Shown here: positions 47,426 to 56,800 of the stretch, piece by piece
Numbering within the stretch: the stretch's first letter is position 1
Layout of the letters: every line of letters begins with the position of its first letter
DNA from: Ceratodon purpureus
Lineage: Eukaryota > Streptophyta > Bryopsida > Pseudoditrichales > Ditrichaceae
Direction of reading: 5' to 3'
DNA length: 64,000 bases
NCBI GenBank assembly: GCA_014871385.1
Contig: CM026426.1
Location: forward strand, 80,023,566 to 80,087,565
Position numbers and translations under genes: made by a program
Notes under the pieces: generated by a model
The model's input: the letters and a program-made list of their open reading frames with translations, nothing else
The model's database searches: none
Told to the model about the DNA's origin: nothing

Positions 47426-48299
47426 TCCTGTATTTGTTATGTAAACTTATTATATGTGCCAATTGAATGAAACATGGTAAACAAATTCAAGAATAACATG
47501 AAATATAAGTTATTTACATATTTAATTAATGAATGCAATCATGAACAAAATATAAAACTATACTTAACAAGAATAACTTTAATAGTACGAAAATCAGGAT
47601 TCAAATCATACAAGAACATATCTACATGAGTTTTGGGAGTTCGGTTTCATTTCATTTTTGTGCTAGTTTTTTCTACGCACACCGATACGCACGCACCCAA
47701 CCTCCACCAAGAAGTTGTTCATTTCACTTTGGTGCTTTATTTGTTCATGCACATGCCCAAAGGATGAACTATCACCAAAATGAAATGAACAATTTCTTTG
47801 TGAAAGTCTCGCGCAAGCTCTCTGGCGCGTGCAAACGGGCGCGAGCACTCTGGCGCGTGCAAACGGGCGCGAGCACTCTGGCGCGCGCACCGAGAAAAAA
47901 TAAAAATAAAAAATAAAAAATAAAAAATAAAAAAAATATATATTTTTTTTGCGCGCGCGCCCGAGTGCTCGCGCGTGTGCCTACGGGCGCGTGCAGACGC
48001 GACGACGGGCGCCACCCATGGTAAACAGTAATAAACTGTGAGGACAGTAATTTTGCTCGCGCGGGGGAGCCCGTCCGATAAGCGTCCGTCCGATAACCGT
48101 CCGTCACATCCGTCACGTGACTACACGATAAATTTATGGCCCGTCCGTCTATTATGACAACCCTGCCATCCACCGTTGATGAGAATCCAGTTGTTCAGCT
48201 GCCCGAAGTGATCATATCGGATGGCAAAACCTGCTGGTTTGATATCGACAAGAGTTGGACTGTATATCCCCCGAAGGATTATTACTGTGAAGACTAGTG

Positions 48300-48600
48300 G
48301 GGTGTTCGAATACATTCCTTTAGATTTGGTCCCTTATTAGATCTAGATACGAGTATTCCAGCATGATGTTTTTAGATAATATAGATAATTCTAGGAATAA
48401 GAGAACTTGAAACCACCAAAAAGAAATGGTCTTAAAACTTCGTGGAATATTTCAGAGTTCGTGTACAATAATGGAGTACCTGAAACCAAGATGTATACCA
48501 AGTCAGAGTACTTGTCTTGGTCGAAGAATTCTTCGTCTTTAGATAAGACCATTCCTAGCTTAAGTGTGAAGCAACGATCTATATAAACCTTAGCAGACGA
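48300..48600 (+). repeat. Upstream segment shared by the two cargo genes, copy 2
   Basis: The partner of 44220-44525, lying directly before the second cargo gene. It begins with ATACATTCCTTTAGATTTGG and contains CGTGGAATATTTCAGAGTTC, CTGAAACCAAGATGTATACC and CTTGTCTTGGTCGAAGAATT, each matched in the first copy with a few differences. It lacks the bZIP palindrome. Confidence 0.6.
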
Positions 48601-48621
48601 CCTTGAAGTTGTATTAGCTCA

Positions 48622-49185
48622 ATGAATTCTGTAGAATTTAAGCGTGTACTTGCTAGGGATTTGTTTGAAGGTATGGGCGATTCATTTGAGGTCGTTGCCT
48701 GTGAAACGGTTTTACAGGATTTGCTTAAGCGGATGGCCAATGGGCCTAACCCCTGGGATCATATAGGTAGGAGTGCAACGCAGGGTTGGACTCCTATGAC
48801 TGTTATCACGTTTGAAGATGTGGAGAACGCTCGTGCTGTGTCGAAGAGTTGGAAGCGTGAGATTGACAACAGTCCTGAATACGCATGCCTTTGGCTAGCG
48901 AGGTGGGATTACTTTTCGTACGAGGGTCGCCATTGGAGTCCAAAAGACGAATATGAAGTTAATCGGTTTAACATCAACTGGAGTGTATTTAGGAGTTCTT
49001 AGAAACTTGCAAATCCAATTTACAACGAGAGGTTAGAGACAGCATCCCTTGGAGAACTTAGTTGCGTTGAGTTAGATCAGTTGACGTCATTGCTATCTGC
49101 CAATGGGAATGAGGTCTTGGATGTGCCGGAAGGAGAGAAAATTTCTCCAAGAGATGGTATCTGGATCTCTCTTAAGAATAGGTAA
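48622..49185 (+). pseudogene. Cargo gene 2 of the MULE, F-box-like, one premature stop
   Basis: From ATG 48622 the frame encodes MNSVEFKRVLARDLFEGMGD and then an F-box-like helix pattern: ACETVLQDLLKRMANGPNPW, ENARAVSKSWKREIDNSPEY, ACLWLARWDYFSYEGRHWSP. F-box domains recruit SCF ubiquitin ligases through SKP1; the VSKSWKR...ACLW spacing matches the C-terminal F-box helices, but the N-terminal part is weak, so this is a family-level guess. A TAG at 49000-49002 interrupts the frame; it continues in phase (KLANPIYNERLETASLGELS, then LTSLLSANGNEVLD) to a stop at 49185. Total length would be about 187 codons. It is transcribed toward the convergent minus-strand methyltransferase gene. Confidence 0.45.
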
Positions 49186-49189
49186 CATG

Positions 49190-49459
49190 GCTACGGTTTA
49201 GGGTGAGAGTTTGAATGATTAAGAAAGTAATTACAGCAATAAATATATTTTCGAGCATTTCAGTTTTAACATTTCATTGTTCCTGGTACATGTTGACCAT
49301 TACAAATGTGACATTTCATTCTTTACATACACAGATACGAACAGGAAATGAGAATCATAACAAGTTTAGGTTGTTTGCAGTAGAGAAGACGAAGTAATAT
49401 GCAATAAAACTCCAATTAAATCAAATTAAAACAACAATAGACCGAAGCCTCCTTCAAAC
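49190..49459. other. Convergent 3' flank
   Basis: AT-rich DNA between cargo gene 2 (plus) and the end of the ParB/methyltransferase gene (minus). Probable shared 3' UTR and polyadenylation region (AATAAA at 49402). Confidence 0.4.
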
Positions 49460-52400
49460 TCACAACATGCTACAGTCGCTACTTTCACTCTCAGAACCCG
49501 ATGACTCCGAATCTCCTTCTACAGCCTCGTCATCGACGAATATAAGGGCCCTGAGATCAAAAGTAGTTGGCCAACTAGGAACATATGTAAGGGCTCCAAA
49601 TTGAAACGCCTGTGCTAAGCCCTCTGCGTAGTCCGGAAGTATGAAAGGCTGAATCGGGCTGGAATGAAGACACCACGATGGAGTGGACACTGCTCTTGGC
49701 CCACGTGGAGGTGTTGCTGAAACTACTCTACAATAGAGAACCGATTGTGGTTAGATCAAGTATGTAGAGCTGCAAAGAGAAGAAATGCTTGGATATTTGA
49801 TTGTAGAATAGAAGACTTACACCACTTAACAGGTCTTGCTCTCTTTGGAGGGGCTTCGTCTGCTGCTGCCGGCCTAGGATGTTTAGGAGGGCCCATGGCG
49901 GATGGTCTAGCCATGTACGGTTTGAGAAGGGCGTTGAATATGGCTTCGTCCTCCTCAAAAGCTAGAATGTGACGACCAATAGCCTGGGAAGCCTTGATGG
50001 AGGCCCCTGAAACTTGGAGAGAAACAAAGAAATGAGAAACTGTGGAAAAATTGAGAGGAATAATTAAGCAGAGATATGTATGAATAGTTACCTGTCCCAG
50101 CATTCCAATCGAGGACTTTGTCGCCGGGCTTCGACAGCTCCTCAATTATGCCTTGCATCATCTCAGGGGCTTTCTCCCGTGGGCCTCTCCACGGCACCTC
50201 CCCATTCATGAGCTGCGATTCCACATCGGTGAAGTTGAAAATGGCATCACTCTCGGTAATGTTGAGGACCCCATGTATCAACTGGGATTTCTTTGTCTGG
50301 AAGGAGAAAGTACTGCCACTACGAATGTAGACGCGAATCCAGAACCGCATAGTCTGCAGTCAAGCAAAACAAGTGAGTAAAATTAAGCGGAAGGGTTATC
50401 AGTAAGTAAAGAGAAGGGTATGTTTAGGGAAATTACCAAGTTCTCGGGGTTCGTAGGAGAAGTCAGGCCGAGTACATTGACACCCCACCAGTCCTTGAAA
50501 ATCACGAAGTCACCACCCTCAGCTTCTTCCTCGATATCCTTAGCCAGGTTCTGATCAATGTTGTAGATGAGGAAGAGGGCACTATCTTTCTGCAGATATG
50601 AATCTGCAAAACGGAAGATGTCGTACACATAATCCTCGGGGCGAGAGTTCCAAGGCGGAATACTCGTGGGGGGAACGGAAACGGAAGGGACGGGAAGATT
50701 CTCAGGGATGTCGGCAATGATCAAGTCGATTCCCAGGTGGTCCTCTTGTTTGCACCGGTCCCCAACTCTGTTTTCGCGGCCTGCTCCAAACTTGAAGAAA
50801 CAAGAAAGCAGAGTTAGAAACTACAAAGCGAGTAGAGGTGGCTGAATCCAGAAAATGTCTGAATATCGGAACATACCTTGCGAATGAAGTCTTGAGTCTT
50901 CATCCAATCCGGGTCGCCGCCACCTTTTCTCTCCTATCTCTTATTTCGCCGCAACATGGAATCCACAGATGAGTTGAAGACGGAAACATGTGTGGAAATC
51001 GAAGCTCCAGCGGAAGAAGTTGTTTGAGGATATAGTTTGGACTTCGTGTGATCGCAGAAGCACCAATGGATGAAGGCGCATTCGCTGTGGTCAACGTTGG
51101 CATTGGGACGTCTATAGCTGGAGAAGCGTTGGGTGTCTCCTTCCCTGGTGAGGAAGACTCAGCTCCAGTCTCTTGTGAGGTCTGAGACTTCGAACCCAGA
51201 GTTCGCAGTCGCCGACCTCTCCCTCTCTTCGGTCGAGGTGCAGATGATTGACTCTGATGTGCTTCGTCGTCTTCAGAGCCGTCGTTGGAGTCTTCGACCA
51301 CCGGCGCACGGATATCAAGTAATGACTTCACATCGGTCTCAAAAATAAATTGTTAAACCACGGAGGCAATCCAGATACCAACATCCTGCTTCCAAGTAGG
51401 GGGCTTTGTACCTCTTCAACTGCTGAGGAGAGTACATACACTGGTCCGAGCCTGTATCGACCCATGAAGTAAAGTACTTCGGGAGTTGTTGGACAGTGAT
51501 GGCGCCTTTTAGAAGAAGCTCCCTCTTGAAGTACCTGGTAAGAGCCAATTTTGAAAGACTTAGTATGTGGCAGAGTGGAACAACACGATTCGAAATGCAC
51601 ATATGTTTGAGTAAAGAGTCATACCGGTAGGTGACTCGCTTGACAACATCGGCCGTTCCAGGGAATTTTGTGAAAATCGTCTTCTTGTCAAAAGTCTTCT
51701 TAGCCTTGGATCCAAGGAATGCCGGGAATGCTCTGTCCGAAAGGAGAATACGCCAACTCTTAACGTAATCGCCTGGTCGCTGAACATTAGGGGATGCATT
51801 CCAATCGATGTCCAGCTCCTCAGCCTTACAGATTCCTTCGAAGTCTTGGATGACCGCTTCTTCCAACTACAGAAGACAGTCAACTGTATTAGACAAAGAT
51901 AATAAAAGTGGTAAGAAGACAACATGAATTAGTAATTTGGAATATGGATAGCATACCCCAGCCCAGAATGAAGCCTTGTTTAGCCAGCGGTCGAGGTCGG
52001 CTTCCTTGAACTCTGGTGGTGGGAATCTATAAGACTGCCTTGAAGTTGGAGAGGAGTTCCACCACCTCAACCAACGAGCTTTGTACTTGGGTTCCACTGC
52101 CGCCGGCACAATCTTCTGCAGCTTGTCCAATGTCATCTCAGGTTTGTTGACATCGCTGAAGTGGCGGTTAATCTGCAATAAAAACTATACGGTTAGAATT
52201 TGAAAAAAGGGAAAGAATGAAATGAGATCTAAGTATAAGTGCTGAAGGTCGTACCTCAGCAAGGAAGTCATCACCATTTTTGGGATTCGCAATAGCCAAG
52301 TATTTGGTGAAGTCCTTTTTTTTTACAACGTTGACGAAGTTGTTGGCTGCAGTTGTCATCGCATCCCAAACTCTAGATCCAGATTGATCCTCTATTGGCG

Positions 52401-53422
52401 TGTTCTCCTTGTAGGCTCTTGCGGCCTGATCCAAGGCGACTGCAATCTCCCTCTGTACATGGAAACATAATGTACTAAAATCAGTGTATCATAATCTTGG
52501 AATGTACTAGATAGAGAAAGGAAAATGACGAATATACTTGGGGCTTCATTGAAGAAATTCTTACACGGTATAGAAAAGCAATAAAAACCTTGGTTGTCAA
52601 GGTAAACCAGCGGTCCTTTGCGCGATTATTCTGCATACAAGTCTCAAACTCTTCCTGACTAAGAAGATCTTTGAACTCTTCTAACTTCATCACACCAAAA
52701 GAGCGGATGCGGAATAACTTGGCTGGAAGATTACTCTTCACATGGTCGTTCTCAGTTGACCTGCGAGCACAAATTACATTTCAGAAAACACATGATAAAA
52801 GAGGAGTGCTTGAAAGCAAAATTCTAGACAGAGGAGTATAATGATTCTGACCAGTTGATATCGTGCATGGCGTGGAGAAGATTGCCCACTTGGCCGCGTG
52901 GGTCCAATATGATGCAATGCACCGAGATGTGCCATGCGGGGTCGTCGGCATAATGCTTGTTGATGTGTTGTAACCAAGCTGAAAGGCGATGATTACCTTC
53001 CCATACAAAAAACATTTTGCCACTGAATTGATTGAGGTCATCGTCTCCTTGGAGGTCGGCTTCGAAGGCTTCGTTAGCCTTGCGCCAGCATGGGCTCCAC
53101 TATACCTTCACTTTCTCCGTGACATCCATTGACATCTCTTCAGTGTTGAACATGGAAATATACATCACGCGGTCCCCATCTCTGTAACCCTTCACGAACT
53201 CCCTCTCCAAATGTTGCACGCCCATTTCACCAACCGGTCTCACTTTTGCCATTGCTATCATTCTGCACAATGGGACAAGCAAGCAAGACTTCCTCAAGGG
53301 CTGAATACGAACGACATTGATGACGTTGATCGAGTCAACTTTATGCTGTGTTCGATGAAGCAATTCCCCTTGAACTGCGTCTTTCAAGTCCAGAGGCTTT
53401 GATGATGATGGCAACACGTCCT
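49460..53422 (-). CDS. ParB-like domain fused to a beta-class DNA amino-methyltransferase (cargo gene core, ~11 exons)
   Basis: Exons with GT-AG borders: 53422-52852, 52760-52589, 52452-52255, 52172-51957, 51866-51625, about 51534-51345, about 51344-50890, 50790-50437, 50353-50092, 50006-49821 and 49716-49460. The first has a ParB-like fold signature: KVRPVGEMGVQHLEREFVKG, later FFVWEGNHRLSAW (GNHR box, about 52986-52997), then LLHAMHDINWSTENDHVK across the splice. A helical middle follows, then a basic/acidic linker. The methyltransferase part has DLIIADIPEN (motif IV position, 50701-50712), FRFADSYLQKDSALFLIYN, VPWRGPREKAPEMM (motif X), GDKVLDWNAGTG (motif I) and GRHILAFEEDEAIFNALLKP (motif II), the beta-group order. 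Such enzymes methylate adenine-N6 or cytosine-N4. Motif IV reads DIPE in place of DPPY-like. One in-frame TAG lies at 53102-53100, and the frame changes near 50945. Confidence 0.7.
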
Positions 53423-53584
53423 CTGTTTGAGTAAATTGAGATCCCCGCCATAAGCCATAGAAATGAATTCAAACTTTACAGTGCAGATTCCAAAAAATAG
53501 AATTTACCAGTCACTTAGAGATTTTCTCATAAATGAAAGGGTAAAACAACAAGACAACTGGAATTTAATCCAAGACACTAAGCA

Positions 53585-56173
53585 TCAAGGCTGTGTCACT
53601 CTACGAGGATCCCTTCCATAGTAATGTCTAGCCTCTCTACTATTCCAATGATGGCGCCTCCTCCAAAATCGCCTGGTCTGACGGCAAGCGCTGGGCAGTA
53701 TTGCAGGAAGGGCAAACACTACATGGGCTGGCCTCCTCAACACCAAAGGTGAAGCTGGGGGATTTGGCGAAGACGGCGGTGTACCAAGACGTGGCGAGGT
53801 GGGCATGTACACTAGAGAGGTGGGCATGTACACAAGAGAGGTGGGCTCATAACAGGCGACGTAGACATGTACTGGGATGACTGGACCTCGAAAGGTCCAG
53901 TATCTACACCTAGAGGAATGGCTAAATCACAGGTACAAAGACGCTCATCCTCTAGGTCTGACAGGTCAGAAAGGTTGATCACAGAGATTGGAGAATTGAC
54001 AGACATGTCCGGAGCATCAGAGCCTACCTGGAAGTAGAAGCCATATAAGTAAGTTAGAATTTTCAAATCATTTAAAAAAAATTTCTAGGGCTTAGCTAAT
54101 ATTATTCAGAATAATATGTAAATGTGGACCAAAAAGGGAATCATATTAAAAAATATACCTCAGTTTCCTCAGGCCCCTTGCTTTCACTCTCAGTTTCCAT
54201 TATTTGCTGAGGAGTATCCTGAAATTGAAAGAAAAGAAGTGGGCAATTAATTAGATCAAATATAGGTCCTTTATAATTTATGATACCATTCTCTTAGTAA
54301 AGAAAAGTTCATACATAAAGAGAATACATTCGAAGAAGGGGAAGTATAGACAGAAAGTAACCAAAAAAATAAAATAAAATGAGACGCTGAAGAAAACAAA
54401 TACAAGTGCCTCCTTGGCTGGGCTTGTGAGCTTGCGCTTGATGCTGTCTGCTCCGAAAGCAGACAGCGAGCCCATTAAGCTCAACGATCAACCAAAATTA
54501 AAAAAATAAAAACTTTCCTCATTGGAGGCATTAGGCCTCCTCGGCTGGGCTTGTGAGCTCGGGCTTGATGCTGTCTGCTCTGAAAGCAGACAACGAGCCC
54601 ATTAAGCTCAAGGTCCAAACAACAAATTAAAAAAAAAAAAGCCTTGCCTCATTGGAGGCATTAAGCCTCCTCGGCTGGGCTTGTGAGCTCGGGCTTGATG
54701 TTGTCTCCTCCGAAAGCAGACAGCGAGCCCATTAAGCTCAAGGTCCAAACAAAAAAAATAGAAAAAACCTTAACGCTCATTCAGGCTCGAAGCACTAAGG
54801 GTGGTCGCATTGAGCCTGGCCGCATTGAGCCTGGCCCTGCCTTAGAGGAGGCTAGAGCTCTTCAGGTCATGCTGTCAATGCCTCCCATTTCGCGACCCAA
54901 TACAAACTGTTGAGATTTCCCGACCACCCACAGATCCCCAGTACCCACAACCCAAATTCCAAAATGTACACAAAGGATTCTCAATACACATAAGCCGAAT
55001 CCACCCACAACTTTATCTAACTAAACCCAATAACATTAACTATCGAATTCAAGTACATTGTACGGAGTCGTAACCCCCATCACTGTCATGCCACATGATT
55101 GCGCTAATCATTTCCGTACGTAGGTTTCAGCACTAGAATCAGAAAACCCAGCAACATATCATTCCGACACGGATCTAGCAGGAGGTGTACCTGCTCTTCC
55201 TCCTCGTCTTCGGGGACGGGGTCCTCCTCGTCTTCGTCCTCCTCGTCTTCGTCCTCCTCTTCTCCGCTTTCCTCGCTCCCGGCTTCAGCTCCGAGCCCGA
55301 GCTCAGGTTGGGGCTGGGGTTGGAGAAGCTCCACCTCCTCTTCTCCCAGCACAGGCTCCGCACCTTTCACAGCCTTCTCCTCGCCTCGGCCTCCCTCGCC
55401 TCCCATCCGCGCCGCCATCGCCACCCCACCTTCACCACTCTTGAGGATCTCCTCTCTCGCTCTTCTCGCAACTCCTCTCAAACGCTCGCTTTTGCTACCC
55501 TCTCCAACTAGTGAGAATGGAGTCGAAACTCCCACCTCCCTTATCCAGTTGTTACTCTTTGTAAAATTAAAAAAGAATAAGAATTATTAGTTGGTGACGT
55601 TCCACAGTTTTAAAGTTTCTCCTTGAGTAAATCACACCGTAGTTTTGCATCATATAATTGTAATTTAAATTCAAATCGAATATGAACATAAGAAATTCAT
55701 ACTAAACTTTGTCTGAGTATACTTACTTCAATGGAATTAAAATCATACTCAGATTGAGAATCTGGGCCCCTTTGCAAAGAGTCATTGAATATGATAGTTG
55801 GCTGTGGTGACTCTACTCTTTGACTACAATTAAAAACTAACTCTTCCGTCATGGCCTCACGTCCAACTCCACTTAAGAGTATCTCCTGTTTGTGCTCTTG
55901 ATTCTCGATGACCGTTTTCTCTAAAAACTCTTCCTTCTCCTCTACTATAGAGTCCAGTATGAGTTTACGAATGCTAGAAAACTTGAAAGCTACAGGCACA
56001 CCTCCTCCTCTCCTTTTCACGGGTGCACTCAAATGGTCACCTTTAAAAACTACCTTCTTACGTGATGCTCTCCTCTTTCTAGCTCTCCTATCCGTAAAAT
56101 CTGTACTACCTGGTTTTCTTCTAGGTTTAGGAGTGACATAAGTGGAGGAAGACGGCCCTCCACCCTACTTCAT
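53585..56173 (-). CDS. N-terminal exons of the ParB/methyltransferase cargo gene (basic NLS, acidic tracts)
   Basis: Minus-strand exons precede the ParB-like block with the same polarity. The first (56173-55737) starts at an ATG 60-70 bp below a TATTTAA box and encodes PKPRRKPGSTDFTDRRARKR, a nuclear-localisation-like basic region, then VEEKEEFLEKTVIENQEHKQ, ending DFNSIE at GTAAGT. Its third codon is TAG. The second (about 55559-55191) begins SNNWIREVGVSTPFSLVGEG and ends in a Glu/Asp tract at GAGCAG|GTACAC. Then come three duplicated cassettes (54.4-54.75 kb), a short exon 54218-54157 (DTPQQIMETESESKGPEETE) and one from 54028 (DMSVNSPISVINLSDLSDLE). The last, Pro/Ser-rich part to 53585 changes frame. 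Whether this is one gene with 49460-53422 or a separate upstream gene is uncertain; orientation and the lack of a promoter between them favour one gene. Confidence 0.45.
54408..54752 (-). repeat. Triplicated ~110-130 bp exon-like cassette
   Basis: Copies at about 54408-54484, 54517-54624 and 54647-54752. On the minus strand each has a T-rich tract, then TTGAGCTTAATGGGCTCG, a GTCTGCTTTCGGAGCAGAC hairpin, and CAAGC(T/C)CACAAGCCCAGCC. One frame reads LSLMGSLSAFGADSIKRKLT. Each copy looks like an acceptor plus short exon, so this is probably a tandem exon duplication. Confidence 0.8.
55185..55300. repeat. CTCCTCGTCTTC-type low-complexity tract
   Basis: A 9-12 bp repeat on the plus strand (TCCTCGTCTTCG iterated) encodes the poly-acidic EEDEDEEDEDEED stretch of the minus-strand gene. 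The open plus-strand frame over it (55185-55511) is a shadow. Confidence 0.8.
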
Positions 56174-56800
56174 GTGTCTAACCACAGGAAGAACTCTATC
56201 ACGAAAAGACTCTGTGCAGAACTTCCTCCCAGCTTAAATACCTATAACGTACAACTATTTTGATAAACCCTAAGTTATTATATATTTTAAATTGCTTAAA
56301 CTTTCACTTTCTTCTTTATGTCAAGAGTACCAATAACAATTCTATAATTAAAGTAATGTTTAAAATATCAACCTTTAATTATAAAGAAAAATCTAAGCAT
56401 ACTAAAAATTAAAAGATCTGAATCAAGCACTTCAATGAATGCTCCTTTTTTATTCATTGTTATAAATATACAATACAAATGACGGCTCATTGTAATCTTA
56501 TAATACATAATAACAAATAGGATATGGTCCATGATTCAAATTATTGCTATAGAGTTATATTAATCTTAACTGATATACTTCGACCTGCAAAAAGTTGCAT
56601 TCTAATTAGTTAGCGCAGTCTCTCTTAAATCATACATTCATTGCGTAACAGAATGAATCATTACCTAGTCCTCCACATGGACATTCAATCTTGAATAAAA
56701 TGATCAACAGCTATACATCATTCCTCTCACTTTGCTCTCGCAATACTGCTGCGCTACTATACTCACTCTTCTCCACTTCTCGATTGAGTTGCCTGCGAAC
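56174..56800. promoter_or_regulatory. Shared divergent intergenic region between methyltransferase gene and transposase
   Basis: About 630 bp of AT-rich DNA separates the minus-strand ATG (56173) from the first in-frame plus-strand ATG (56801). A TATTTAA box on the minus strand at 56240-56234 suits the methyltransferase gene. A plus-strand TATA candidate is less clear (ATATACAATACAAA at about 56464 is far from the start). Head-to-head arrangement suggests co-expression. Confidence 0.5.

Larger units (their letters stand above)
45007..48163. mobile_element. Nested non-autonomous DNA element, 3.2 kb, with TIRs and ~10-bp TSD
   Basis: The ends are inverted copies of A(T/G)GGTTGTCATAATAGAC followed by CCGTCCGT-rich subterminal repeats (45020-45060 and 48060-48150). 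The flanks carry the duplicated target GCCATCCACC (44997-45006 and 48165-48174; an extra T also matches on each side). TSD length and end structure fit a MULE-type element. No transposase is encoded; the interior consists of repeat arrays (45.1-45.9 and 46.3-47.4 kb) and GC-rich palindromic segments. It must use a transposase supplied elsewhere. It is younger than the host element because it splits that element's cargo gene. Confidence 0.8.
44743..48297 (+). pseudogene. Cargo gene 1 of the MULE, interrupted by a nested element
   Basis: An ORF from ATG 44743 reads MPKVCNARSRRTRAAVGLAR, then LRPWLLEVERARERGMDLPP, GRLHVGEGEWRWTVLCTNEL and LILYPLPST before running into the nested element at 45006. 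Beyond that element and its target duplication the same frame resumes at 48175: VDENPVVQLPEVIISDGKTC, then WFDIDKSWTVYPPKDYYCED-stop at 48297. Without the insertion the frame is continuous, about 125-130 codons, so it was intact when the nested element arrived. No family is recognised. It shares upstream sequence with the second cargo gene, but the proteins are not obviously alike. Confidence 0.6.
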
